Shown: one piece after another, positions 1 through 6,690 of the stretch
How positions within the stretch are numbered: the first letter of the stretch is position 1
Layout of the letters: each line of letters starts with the position of its first letter
Source of the DNA: Candidatus Faecousia faecipullorum
Lineage (GTDB): Bacteria; Bacillota; Clostridia; Oscillospirales; Oscillospiraceae
Assembly (NCBI GenBank): GCA_018710805.1
Contig: DVJG01000020.1
Coordinates: 1 to 13,511, forward strand
Direction: 5' to 3'
Length of the DNA: 13,511 nucleotides
Translations under genes and position numbers: made by a program
Notes under the pieces: generated by a model
What the model was told of the DNA's origin: nothing
The model's database searches: none
The model's input: only the letters and a program-made list of their open reading frames with translations

Positions 1-888
1 AATAATTCCAGCCAGTATCCAGGTGATTTTTTTTACCAAAAGCCCCGAGTAAGGAGAATGTGCGTACCATAAATACCCATACCAATTCTGATACGCTGCC
101 ACGGAAAAATCCCAAAAAGTTTTCGGTGTCAATTTCAGGGCATTCCCCAGAGAATTGACTGTCCCTGTGAGCAAAGAAGCGTGACTAAGATACAATGCCG
201 CTTTCATTAAAACATAGTAAAGCAATCCACCAAGGAGAATCATGGCAATAGCTCGTAGCCCCATGACTATGACTTTTTGAAATCGTTCTCCATCCAGTAG
301 TGCAAAGATACACACCATCATAATAAATGTAATGGCAGTAAACAGGAAACATTGGTATAGCCCCATTGAGGCGGCAAGTAAGACTGCCCCGAGCAATACG
401 CCTCTGGAATGGCATTTCCAAAAATATACCGCTGCTGTTGCCAATAGTAAGGAAAACATTTCGTTGTCAAAATCGTGAAAAAAAGTTGCCGCAAGAGCTG
501 ACACCGTAATATTGGTAACCATCACACCTGCAACCAAAAAGGCCAAACTTTTTGACTCTATACGAAAAATGCGGAGAACCAAAAACACGGTTAGCCCAAC
601 CCATAATAACCCCAGAAGTCCGGCAAGCCATGGGGGGGCTATATCCGTGCGGAACAACTCTTTATAAATAGGTGTGAGAAATCTTCCTGTAGCATATTTC
701 AAGCCATTACCTAAAATACCATTGAAATCCGTCAAATGGCCGCAGAATTCCGCTAAAGAATCATGAGAGATATTATTGTCGAAGAAACAGTACGCATGGG
801 CCGCAAGTCCCCAGAGATATGTGGAAGCCAGGGAGAATATCAGCCAAAACTTATTTTTCTCAAATTTCTCTTTCAGACACAGCTTCAT
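1..888 (-). CDS. GtrII-type membrane glucosyltransferase (partial, C-terminus outside window)
   Basis: An uninterrupted minus-strand frame of 296 codons starts at the ATG at 888 and is still open at base 1, so the C-terminus is missing. The protein is strongly hydrophobic, with likely membrane helices near residues 14-35, 87-108, 113-130, 143-156, 163-180, 184-198 and 206-228. An acidic extracytoplasmic loop after the first helix carries Asp37 and SHDS (41-44), and FHDFDNE lies at 137-143. This layout fits the GtrII (Glucos_trans_II) family, which transfers glucose from a lipid carrier to surface polysaccharide outside the membrane. AAGGAG sits 8 bases before the start, inside the upstream deacetylase gene, and the ATGA overlap with that gene implies translational coupling. 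Base composition is clearly AT-richer than the rest of the window, with TTA and ATA codons, suggesting an exchanged surface-polysaccharide locus. Acceptor and donor cannot be read from sequence. An EpsG-like or other multipass glycosyltransferase is the main alternative. Confidence 0.8.
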   Translation of the reverse strand, partial: MKLCLKEKFEKNKFWLIFSLASTYLWGLAAHAYCFFDNNISHDSLAEFCGHLTDFNGILGNGLKYATGRFLTPIYKELFRTDIAPPWLAGLLGLLWVGLTVFLVLRIFRIESKSLAFLVAGVMVTNITVSALAATFFHDFDNEMFSLLLATAAVYFWKCHSRGVLLGAVLLAASMGLYQCFLFTAITFIMMVCIFALLDGERFQKVIVMGLRAIAMILLGGLLYYVLMKAALYLSHASLLTGTVNSLGNALKLTPKTFWDFSVAAYQNWYGYLWYAHSPYSGLLVKKITWILAGII

Positions 889-1799
889 TTTAAATTCTCC
901 TTATGAATTTCCTTCAGCATCGTCCCTTCCTTATTTCGGAAGTCACAAGTCAGGAAGTGCAGATCGTCTTTGCTGGTCAATTTTTCAATATCCGCATCCT
1001 CAAAAACGCCGCCGGGGTGGCTCAGAAGCTCTATGTCCATCTGGTTCTTTCTTGCCAGTTCCATAGCGTCCGGCAGGATTGCGCTGACGTTGGGGAGGGT
1101 CATGCGGCCGGACAGAAACACGCCCAAAAAAAGGCGCTGCTCCAGGCTTCGCAAAAAATGGCTGTACTTGTGGTCATTCCGTCTTGCCGGCAGGTTCAGA
1201 ATGATGACCTTGGCAAAATTGATGGGTGAAATATCCTGAAGTTTTCCTAAGTGGCGCAGATAGAGGGACAGGTGCTCCCGGGGAATGCGGATATAGGAAA
1301 TCTGCCATGCTTCCTCCTTCAGCACATCCATCAAGGCATCAAACATCACGGGAACCATATGGTAGTGGGCGTGACCGTCCAAGCGCAGAGGGGTTCCTTC
1401 AGGAAGATACTGCATCACCGCTTGGATTTGAGCCAGAATCTCTTTTTTCAGCTGTTCCCGGTAGCTTTTTCTTCCGGGAAGAAAGCTGTGGAGCAGGAGC
1501 CCTCCAAAAGAGACACGAAAAACGCCTTTTTCATCCACAAGAAGCGGCACTTCTCCGGCAGAGCACAGACTTTTTCCTTCAATGATATTCAAATGGACCG
1601 CAACAGCCATCTCTCTTTTTTCGACATACAGCCGCTCCATAGCGGTCTGTAAAAAGGGAGAATTCGGCATGACGCTGACACCGTTCAGAACGCCGTGTTC
1701 CCAGCAGTCCAGAATTCGCTCACTCTGTGCGGGAAACAGACCGTAATCATCGGCGTGAAATTCGATCTCAAGAGGCATTCTCGCCTGTTTTTCTATCAC
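885..1799 (-). CDS. ChbG/HpnK (YdjC) family carbohydrate deacetylase
   Basis: A 304-residue protein of the YdjC/ChbG/HpnK fold, metal-dependent deacetylases that remove N-acetyl groups from sugars such as chito-oligosaccharides or hopanoid-linked GlcNAc. Seen directly: the N-terminal HADDYG motif (15-20) with the Asp pair, His69 in VHLN, the DGHAHYH motif (141-147) supplying the HxH-type ligands, and a C-terminal LLSHPGG motif, all in family order. Length is normal for the family (about 250-300). The chosen start is GTG at 1799 because an AAGGAG lies about 12 bases upstream; the ATG seven codons later has no clear ribosome binding site. No signal peptide is visible, so it is probably cytosolic. 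The stop overlaps the start of the GtrII-type gene by 4 bp, suggesting it modifies a sugar or lipid-linked intermediate used by that surface pathway (inference). The exact substrate is unknown. Confidence 0.88.
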   Translation of the reverse strand: MIEKQARMPLEIEFHADDYGLFPAQSERILDCWEHGVLNGVSVMPNSPFLQTAMERLYVEKREMAVAVHLNIIEGKSLCSAGEVPLLVDEKGVFRVSFGGLLLHSFLPGRKSYREQLKKEILAQIQAVMQYLPEGTPLRLDGHAHYHMVPVMFDALMDVLKEEAWQISYIRIPREHLSLYLRHLGKLQDISPINFAKVIILNLPARRNDHKYSHFLRSLEQRLFLGVFLSGRMTLPNVSAILPDAMELARKNQMDIELLSHPGGVFEDADIEKLTSKDDLHFLTCDFRNKEGTMLKEIHKENLK

Positions 1800-1838
1800 G
1801 GTTTATCAAAACTCCTTTTTCAAATCATTCTGAACATA

Positions 1839-1847
1839 ATTCTATCA
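1839..1847 (-). promoter_or_regulatory. Possible extended -10 promoter for the deacetylase operon
   Basis: On the minus strand TG-A-TAGAAT forms an extended -10 element about 40 bases before the GTG start. No convincing -35 is present at 17 bp. The position, between the upstream terminator and the gene, is suitable. Confidence 0.35.
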
Positions 1848-1901
1848 CATTCCGGAGATAAAGTACAGAGAATTTTTACATTTCTGTGAATTTATGGCAG
1901 A

Positions 1902-1935
1902 AAAAACTAGGAATCCATTTGGATTCCTAGTTTTT
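1902..1935 (-). terminator. Rho-independent terminator after the GGGtGRT gene
   Basis: A perfect inverted repeat with 15-base arms (AAAAACTAGGAATCC and its complement) surrounds a 4-base loop. The arms include the A-run and T-run, so it can work in either direction. It lies 16 bp past the GGGtGRT stop codon and insulates the deacetylase operon from the strong upstream promoter. Confidence 0.9.
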
Positions 1936-1951
1936 GGTATTGGATTGTAGC

Positions 1952-2953
1952 TTAGGCCTTGAGGGCTTCTTCCACAGCAACAGCCACGGAGACGGTCATA
2001 CCGACCATGGGGTTGTTGCCGGCGCCCAGGAAGCCCATCATTTCCACGTGGGCGGGGACGGAGGAGGAGCCTGCGAACTGTGCGTCAGAGTGCATACGGC
2101 CCATGGTGTCGGTCATGCCGTAGGAAGCGGGGCCTGCAGCCATGTTGTCGGGATGCAGGGTACGGCCCGTGCCGCCGCCGGAGGCCACGGAGAAGTACTT
2201 CTTGCCCTGCTCGATGCATTCCTTCTTGTAGGTGCCTGCAACGGGGTGCTGGAACCGGGTGGGGTTGGTGGAGTTGCCGGTGATGGAAACGTCCACGCCT
2301 TCCTTGTGCATGATGGCAACGCCTTCACGGACGTCGTCAGCGCCGTAGCAGCGGACAGCGGCACGCTCGCCGTCGGAGTACTTAAACTCCTTCACCACGG
2401 TCAGCTCGCTGGTGTAGTAGTCGAACTTGGTCTGCACATAGGTGAAGCCGTTGATCCGGGAGATGATCTGTGCGGCGTCCTTGCCGAGACCATTCAGAAT
2501 GACCCGCAGGGGCTCTTTCCGAGCCTTGTTGGCGGACCGGGCGATACCGATGGCGCCTTCAGCGGCGGCGAAGGACTCGTGACCAGCCAGGAAAGCAAAG
2601 CACTTGGTCTCGTCACGCAGAAGCATGGCGCCCAGGTTGCCGTGACCCAGGCCAACCTTCCGGTCTTCGGCGACGGAGCCGGGGATGCAGAAAGCCTGCA
2701 GGCCGATGCCGATGGCCTCAGCGGCCTCAGCGGCAGTCTTGACGCCCTTCTTCATGGCGATGGCGGCGCCCACGCAGTAGGCCCAAGCCACGTCCTCGAA
2801 GCAGATGGGCTGGATGCCCTTGACGATTTCGTAGGGATCGAAGCCCTTAGCGGTGCAAAGCTCCCGGCACTCTTCCACGGAGTTCAGGCCGTACTGAGCA
2901 AGGACACCGTTAATTTTGTCAATCTTTCTTTCGTAACCTTCAAACAAAGCCAT
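1952..2953 (-). CDS. GGGtGRT family protein (function unknown)
   Basis: A 333-residue protein carrying the motif that names the family: GGGTGRT at 259-265, followed by HPDNMAAGPASYG (267-279) and a Met/His/Gly-rich C-terminus (SSSVPAHVEMMGFLGAGNNP). Family length is about 325-340, so it is full length. Eight cysteines are spread over the protein (29, 33, 51, 60, 89, 118, 202, 246), and GHGN and GHES motifs lie at 103-106 and 124-127. There is no signal peptide or membrane helix, so it is cytosolic. The gene lies 15 bp after an IscU/NifU-like scaffold gene and has a strong GAGGAGG ribosome binding site. The biochemical role is not established to my knowledge. The pairing suggests it receives, matures or uses an iron-sulfur cluster (inference). 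Codon use is strongly biased to GC-ending codons, consistent with high expression. Confidence 0.9.
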   Translation of the reverse strand: MALFEGYERKIDKINGVLAQYGLNSVEECRELCTAKGFDPYEIVKGIQPICFEDVAWAYCVGAAIAMKKGVKTAAEAAEAIGIGLQAFCIPGSVAEDRKVGLGHGNLGAMLLRDETKCFAFLAGHESFAAAEGAIGIARSANKARKEPLRVILNGLGKDAAQIISRINGFTYVQTKFDYYTSELTVVKEFKYSDGERAAVRCYGADDVREGVAIMHKEGVDVSITGNSTNPTRFQHPVAGTYKKECIEQGKKYFSVASGGGTGRTLHPDNMAAGPASYGMTDTMGRMHSDAQFAGSSSVPAHVEMMGFLGAGNNPMVGMTVSVAVAVEEALKA

Positions 2954-2968
2954 AACTGCGTCCTCCTC

Positions 2969-3661
2969 TTATTCGTGACGGGGGTCGATATACTTAGCCG
3001 CGCCGGCGAAACGACCATAGGAACCCTTGGCCTTCTCCACGGCGGTGTTGGCGTCGTCGCCCTTCTTCATGAAGTCCATCATCTTGCCCAGGTTGATGAA
3101 CTCGTAGCCGATGATCAGGTTGTCCTCGTCCAGAGCGCACCGGGTGACATAGCCCTCGGCCATCTCCAGGTAGCGGGGACCCTTGGCCCGGGTGGCGAAC
3201 ATGGTGCCAACCTGGCTGCGAAGACCCTTGCCAAGGTCTTCCAGAGAAGCGCCCACTGCGAGGCCGCCCTCGGAGAAAGCGGACTGGCTGCGGCCATAGA
3301 CGATCTGCAGGAACAGCTCGCGCATAGCGGTGTTGATGGCATCGCACACCAGGTCGGTGTTCAGTGCCTCGAGAATGGTCTTGCCGATGAGAATTTCGGA
3401 AGCCATAGCGGCGGAATGGGTCATGCCGGAGCAGCCCAGGGTCTCCACCAGAGCCTCTTCAATAACGCCCTCTTTGACGTTCAGGGTCAGCTTGCAGGCG
3501 CCCTGCTGGGGAGCACACCAGCCCACACCGTGGGTGAAACCGCTGATGTCCTTGATTTCCTTGGCCTGGACCCACTTGCCCTCCTCGGGGATGGGAGCGG
3601 GGCCGTGATAGGCGCCCTTGGCCACGGAGCACATATTCTGTACTTCTGCACTATAAATCAT
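2969..3661 (-). CDS. Iron-sulfur cluster assembly scaffold-like protein (IscU/NifU N-terminal type)
   Basis: A 230-residue protein with an IscU-like core. A Cys-containing segment WCAPQQGACKL (48-58) is followed by the GC motif TLGCSGMTHSAAMASE (74-89) and GKTILEAL, matching the order of scaffold cysteines and the helix after them. Other cysteines are at 11, 106 and 175. It is much longer than IscU (about 130 residues), with an extra C-terminal region from about residue 125 that ends in YIDPRHE. The start at 3661 is chosen because GAAAGGAAAA precedes it and because the promoter lies at 3753-3781; a longer in-frame start at 3781 would overlap that promoter. No cysteine desulfurase is nearby. 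It is co-transcribed with the GGGtGRT gene, its probable partner. Cluster binding itself is inferred from the family. Confidence 0.85.
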   Translation of the reverse strand: MIYSAEVQNMCSVAKGAYHGPAPIPEEGKWVQAKEIKDISGFTHGVGWCAPQQGACKLTLNVKEGVIEEALVETLGCSGMTHSAAMASEILIGKTILEALNTDLVCDAINTAMRELFLQIVYGRSQSAFSEGGLAVGASLEDLGKGLRSQVGTMFATRAKGPRYLEMAEGYVTRCALDEDNLIIGYEFINLGKMMDFMKKGDDANTAVEKAKGSYGRFAGAAKYIDPRHE

Positions 3662-3731
3662 GGCAATTTTCCTTTCTTTCAAAAGACGTATTTTCGCCTT
3701 TGGATTTACTGGCTGGATAATTCCTGCTGTA

Positions 3732-3791
3732 AAACCGGGAATTTCCTTATCCATTATACCCGGAGGAGAGGCGCTTGTCAATTCCCGGTTT
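3732..3791. repeat. 12-bp perfect inverted repeat flanking the scaffold-operon promoter
   Basis: AAACCGGGAATT (3732-3743) and AATTCCCGGTTT (3780-3791) are exact reverse complements separated by 36 bp. One arm touches the -35 box and the other lies just past the predicted transcription start. The arrangement suggests a paired operator. Confidence 0.8.
3753..3781 (-). promoter_or_regulatory. Consensus sigma-A promoter of the scaffold/GGGtGRT operon
   Basis: On the minus strand TTGACA (3776-3781), a 17-bp spacer and TATAAT (3753-3758) form a perfect consensus promoter. The predicted start near 3746 gives a leader of about 85 bases, which could fold a bulged hairpin (GGATA and ATTCC pairing with GGAATTATCC). 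Confidence 0.92.
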
Positions 3792-3813
3792 GGGGAAAAT
3801 GCGGAATTGGATA

Positions 3814-4464
3814 TTACGCCTGAATCAATTTGACAAAGCCGGGCTTATTCTGGGATTTAAAGTAGGCGGAGCCTGCCACCAGGACGGCCGCGCCGTTTTC
3901 CTTGCAGATAACCTGGGTGCCGGCATCCACGCCGCCGTCCACTTCCAGAAGACACTGAGGGTTCTCCGCGTCCAGCATTGTTCGCAACGCCCTGAGCTTT
4001 GGCATCATGTCCGCCATGAATTTCTGACCGCCGAAACCCGGCTCCACGGTCATGACCAGGACCATGTCGCACAGATGCAGGTAGGGCTTTGCCGCTTCGG
4101 CGGGAGTGCCGGGTTTCAGGGCCAGGGCGGCTTTGCGGCCCAGAGCCCGGATTTTTTCCAGGGTCAGGCGAATGTTTTCCGGGGTGTCCGCCTCCAGATG
4201 GATGCACAGCCAGTCGGCACCGGCCTTTGCAAACTGCTCTACATACCGGATGGGGCGGTGGATCATCAGGTGCACGTCCAGGGGCAGGTCCGTCACGGGG
4301 CGGATGGCCGCCACCACGGGAATGCCGATGGAGATGTTGGGTACAAAGAGACCGTCCATCACGTCTACATGGACCCAGTCTGCTCCGTTTTTTTCCATAT
4401 CATGGATATCCCGCTCCAGATTGGCGAAGTCTGCCGATAGAATAGAGGGTGCTATCAACGCCAT
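3814..4464 (-). CDS. rpe: Ribulose-phosphate 3-epimerase
   Basis: A 216-residue cytosolic TIM-barrel enzyme that interconverts ribulose 5-phosphate and xylulose 5-phosphate in the pentose phosphate pathway. Family motifs are all present: APSILSADF at the N-terminus, VHVDVMDG with His32, Asp34 and Asp37, DVHLMI with His65, VEPGFGGQKF (140-149), and EVDGGV with Asp176. His32, Asp34, His65 and Asp176 are the expected metal ligands, with the two Asp residues as acid/base pair. The frame is open further upstream, but the ATG at 4464 is chosen because AAGGAGGA lies 7-8 bases before it and because the family starts at this MALIAPS. Length is normal (about 215-225). It is divergent from the DUF1540 gene. 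No terminator is visible between its stop and the scaffold promoter 33 bp later, so read-through into that operon is possible. Confidence 0.96.
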   Translation of the reverse strand: MALIAPSILSADFANLERDIHDMEKNGADWVHVDVMDGLFVPNISIGIPVVAAIRPVTDLPLDVHLMIHRPIRYVEQFAKAGADWLCIHLEADTPENIRLTLEKIRALGRKAALALKPGTPAEAAKPYLHLCDMVLVMTVEPGFGGQKFMADMMPKLRALRTMLDAENPQCLLEVDGGVDAGTQVICKENGAAVLVAGSAYFKSQNKPGFVKLIQA

Positions 4465-4505
4465 AAAAAGTCCTCCTTCTGGCAATATGTCATATTTGTA
4501 TGCAT

Positions 4506-4534
4506 AAAATACCACATTTCGCCGAAAAAAGCAA
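4506..4534 (-). promoter_or_regulatory. Weak candidate promoter for rpe
   Basis: On the minus strand TTGCTT (4529-4534), a 17-bp spacer and TG-G-TATTTT (4506-4511) give a modest promoter with an extended -10, about 42 bases before the rpe start. Confidence 0.3.
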
Positions 4535-4607
4535 TCTCTGCTGGGCTGTATATTTGCTCCGGTCCGGGGAAACCTAGCGGAGAAATCAAAAAAAGGAGGA
4601 AGATATC

Positions 4608-4772
4608 ATGAACTGTCATGCCAACAAGTGCATCGAGTGCACCGTCGCACAGTGCGCCAATCACTGCGGAAGCGAGAACTACTGCTCTCTGGACCACATC
4701 CTTGTGGGCACCCATGAGAAGAATCCCAGTATGACCGCCTGCACCGATTGCAAATCCTTCCGTCAGAAATAA
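4608..4772 (+). CDS. DUF1540 small cysteine-rich protein
   Basis: A 54-residue protein starting MNCHANKC and ending CKSFRQK, preceded by AAAAGGAGGA with good spacing. It has eight cysteines (3, 8, 11, 16, 20, 26, 45, 48) and four histidines or so, spaced as C-x4-C-x2-C-x4-C-x3-C-x5-C, then ILVG, then a CxxC near the C-terminus. This fits the DUF1540 pattern of clostridial small proteins, thought to bind a metal such as zinc, although no function is established. There is no membrane segment. It is monocistronic, between the divergent rpe gene and its own strong terminator. It could instead be described simply as a metallothionein-like small protein, but the C-terminal CxxCxSF fits DUF1540 better. 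Confidence 0.85.
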   Translation: MNCHANKCIECTVAQCANHCGSENYCSLDHILVGTHEKNPSMTACTDCKSFRQK

Positions 4773-4782
4773 GGTTTCCCAC

Positions 4783-4816
4783 GCCACGGCAGGAGCTCCT
4801 GCCGTGGCAGCTTTTT
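4783..4816 (+). terminator. Rho-independent terminator of the DUF1540 gene
   Basis: A 26-base perfect palindrome (GCCACGGCAGGAG and its complement) is followed by AG and TTTTT. It begins 10 bp past the stop codon. The next promoter starts 2 bp after its T-run. Confidence 0.93.
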
Positions 4817-4817
4817 C

Positions 4818-4846
4818 TTGACCTTTCTGAAAAAACCTTGTATGAT
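4818..4846 (+). promoter_or_regulatory. Promoter for the HtrA-type protease gene
   Basis: TTGACC (4818-4823), a 17-bp spacer and TATGAT (4841-4846) give a near-consensus sigma-A promoter. It would make an unusually long leader of about 245 bases before the ATG at 5099. Confidence 0.7.
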
Positions 4847-4852
4847 AAGGGA

Positions 4853-5098
4853 GAATTTATGATTCGTTTTTCGGTTATACACAGTTTTTTCATTTTTTGT
4901 CCATAAAATACAAAGTAAGTTTATGAATCGTTCCGCAGGGTTTTGCCGGAGCACACCCCAGGCCGCCCCTGTTTTCTCGTTTGGTACCTGGGAAAATTCT
5001 GCGTAAACTGCATATGTTTTATGCGCCAAAATAAGACTGCAAAACCATGGATAAACGCCCCAAAAAGGATGCTTACCATAGAAAGAGGAGAAGTCCCA
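4853..5098 (+). other. Long untranslated leader of the HtrA-type gene
   Basis: This stretch between the promoter and the ATG is AT-rich in its first 80 bases and has no convincing gene. A CCCAGG/CCTGGG pair (about 4957-4994) could form a hairpin. TTGGTA-17-TAAACT near 4980-5008 is a weak second promoter candidate. A 21-codon frame at 5047 that overlaps the protease start has no ribosome binding site. No known riboswitch class is recognised. Confidence 0.4.
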
Positions 5099-6547
5099 AT
5101 GGATACCTTTGAGAACAACGAAATGCATCAGGCGCCCATTCCGCCCCAGGAACCCCCAATTCCTCCCCAGGAGCCGCCGCAAACTTCCTATACCTATCAA
5201 AGCGCGGCCGCAGGCCGAAAAGAATCCCCCTACGCCGATTCTCCCTACATGACCGGAACGCCCAGGCAGGAATCGCCTTACCAGCATCCGCCACAGAAGC
5301 CGCCGAAGCCCCGTTCCGGCCGTGGATTTGTCCGGGGACTTCTTTCCCTGCTTCTGGTCTGTGCCCTGGTGGCGGGCGGCTGCTTTATCACCATACGGCA
5401 GAATAATCTCGCTTGGAGCCAGAGACTTTCGTCCATGGAGAATCAGCACCGAAGCGAGCTTGACGACCTGCAAGCGCAGCTGGATGCACTGAAGCCCGAG
5501 GTGTCTCTCCCCAGTGGAACCGCTGCCCAGGAGGGCATGACCCCGGGACAGCTGTACCAGAGCTGTGCAGACAGCGTGGTTGCCATCTCCACTACGGTGG
5601 AAGCCACCGGCTTTTACGGTCCCGCTTCCGGCACCGCCTCCGGTTCCGGCTTTATCCTCTCCGAGGACGGCTATGTGGTCACCAACTACCACGTTGTGGA
5701 AAACGCCACGGAAATCCAGGTGACGCTCCACGACGGCCAGGAATTTGCCGCCCAACTGGTGGGCAAGGACAGCAGCAACGACATAGCGGTCCTTAAAATG
5801 GATGCCCAGGATCTGCCCGCCGCGCAAATCGGCAGCAGTGAGGCCCTTGTCATCGGTGACATGGTAGCTGCCATCGGCAACCCCCTTGGGGAGCTGTCCG
5901 CTACCCAGACCGTGGGCTATATCAGCGGCATCAACCGGGAGGTCACCACGGACAATACCATCATCAACATGATTCAGACCGATGCCGCCATCAACCCCGG
6001 CAATTCCGGAGGCCCGCTTTTCAATATGCGGGGGGAGGTCATCGGCATTACCACCGCCAAGTATTCCGGCACCACAGATTCCGGCGCTTCCATCGAAGGC
6101 ATCGGTTTTGCCATTCCCATTGACGATGTGAAGGGAATTATCGCCGACCTCGTGGACTTTGGCTATGTGACGGGGGCCTATCTCGGCGTAACCGTGGAGA
6201 ATATGGATACCGCTGCGGCTTCCAAATACAGTCTGCCCATAGGCGCCTATGTCCGCAGCGTGGAACCTGGCATGGCCGCTGATCGGGCAGGCATCCAGCC
6301 CAAGGATATTATCGTGGAGCTGGGCGGCAAGACCGTCAGCAGTATTACGGACCTGACCCGGGCCCTGCGGAATTACAAGGCAGGCGATACCACCACCGTC
6401 ACCCTGGTCCGAGGCGGCAGCCAAATGACCCTGGAAGTTACGCTGGACGAAAAACCCCAGGAAACCACCCAGGAACCCTCCGTGCCCGTGCTGCCGGATA
6501 GTGAGGACATTCTGGGCGACGCATTCCGTAAATTTTTTGGCAACTGA
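5099..6547 (+). CDS. htrA: HtrA/DegP-like trypsin-fold serine protease with PDZ domain
   Basis: A 482-residue membrane-anchored envelope quality-control protease. In order: a Pro/Gln/Tyr-rich cytoplasmic tail (1-75) with a tandem PPQEPPIPPQEPP repeat, one membrane helix (about 79-99), a short coiled segment (105-132), a trypsin-like domain (about 150-345) and a PDZ domain (about 360-450). The catalytic triad is intact: His198 in TNYHVV, Asp228 in SNDIAV and Ser303 in GNSGGPL. The ATG at 5099 is preferred because GAGGAG lies 8 bases upstream; the frame stays open further back only by chance. HtrA proteins of this topology degrade misfolded exported proteins at the outer face of the membrane. 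The gene stands alone, with its own promoter and a hairpin after the stop. No CssRS-type two-component system is adjacent; a Spo0A-like regulator gene follows. Confidence 0.95.
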   Translation: MDTFENNEMHQAPIPPQEPPIPPQEPPQTSYTYQSAAAGRKESPYADSPYMTGTPRQESPYQHPPQKPPKPRSGRGFVRGLLSLLLVCALVAGGCFITIRQNNLAWSQRLSSMENQHRSELDDLQAQLDALKPEVSLPSGTAAQEGMTPGQLYQSCADSVVAISTTVEATGFYGPASGTASGSGFILSEDGYVVTNYHVVENATEIQVTLHDGQEFAAQLVGKDSSNDIAVLKMDAQDLPAAQIGSSEALVIGDMVAAIGNPLGELSATQTVGYISGINREVTTDNTIINMIQTDAAINPGNSGGPLFNMRGEVIGITTAKYSGTTDSGASIEGIGFAIPIDDVKGIIADLVDFGYVTGAYLGVTVENMDTAAASKYSLPIGAYVRSVEPGMAADRAGIQPKDIIVELGGKTVSSITDLTRALRNYKAGDTTTVTLVRGGSQMTLEVTLDEKPQETTQEPSVPVLPDSEDILGDAFRKFFGN

Positions 6548-6550
6548 TTT

Positions 6551-6582
6551 TCGGGCGCACCGTTTCCGGACGGTGCGCCCGA
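6551..6582 (+). terminator. GC-rich hairpin after the protease gene, probable terminator
   Basis: A perfect 13-bp stem (TCGGGCGCACCGT and its complement) with a 6-base loop begins 3 bp past the stop. The following T-run is poor (ATTGT), so termination strength is uncertain. Confidence 0.65.
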
Positions 6583-6621
6583 ATTGTCGGAAAAAGGCGA
6601 AAATCCGGGAAGGCCAAAGAA

Positions 6622-6650
6622 TTGAAATTTTCTGACCTGTGTGATATTCT
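6622..6650 (+). promoter_or_regulatory. Promoter for the Spo0A-like gene
   Basis: TTGAAA (6622-6627), a 17-bp spacer ending in TGA, and TATTCT (6645-6650) give a sigma-A promoter with extended -10. The leader would be about 34 bases and includes the palindrome TATCGATA. Confidence 0.65.
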
Positions 6651-6690
6651 ATATTTATCGATATCAGTGCAGATGCTAGGAGGGAATGCT

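Noticed and set aside
185..421. A 78-codon minus-strand frame in the left end
   Set aside because: It is in another frame of the GtrII-type gene, which is open throughout and matches the family.
3662..3781. An N-terminal extension of the scaffold gene by 40 codons
   Set aside because: It would start inside the -35 box of the consensus promoter, and the internal ATG at 3661 has a good ribosome binding site.
1934..3823. A 629-codon open frame on the plus strand
   Set aside because: It lies exactly antisense to the GGGtGRT and scaffold genes, is Gly/His/Val-rich without recognisable domains, has no ribosome binding site, and reads through a terminator. It is a by-product of strong codon bias in the real genes.
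4943..5098. Extension of the HtrA frame upstream to a TTG
   Set aside because: No ribosome binding site, and the ATG at 5099 has a well-spaced GAGGAG. The extra residues do not resemble a known HtrA N-terminus.
5047..5112. A 21-codon upstream frame overlapping the HtrA start
   Set aside because: No Shine-Dalgarno sequence and no recognisable leader-peptide pattern.
5138..5180. Repeated CCCCAGGA-type units near the start of the HtrA gene
   Set aside because: They encode the PPQEPP repeats of the Pro-rich tail and are too few to be a CRISPR or mobile repeat.
4763..6424. A 553-codon open frame on the minus strand
   Set aside because: Antisense to the HtrA gene, whose catalytic triad and domains are unambiguous. 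No family features and no ribosome binding site.
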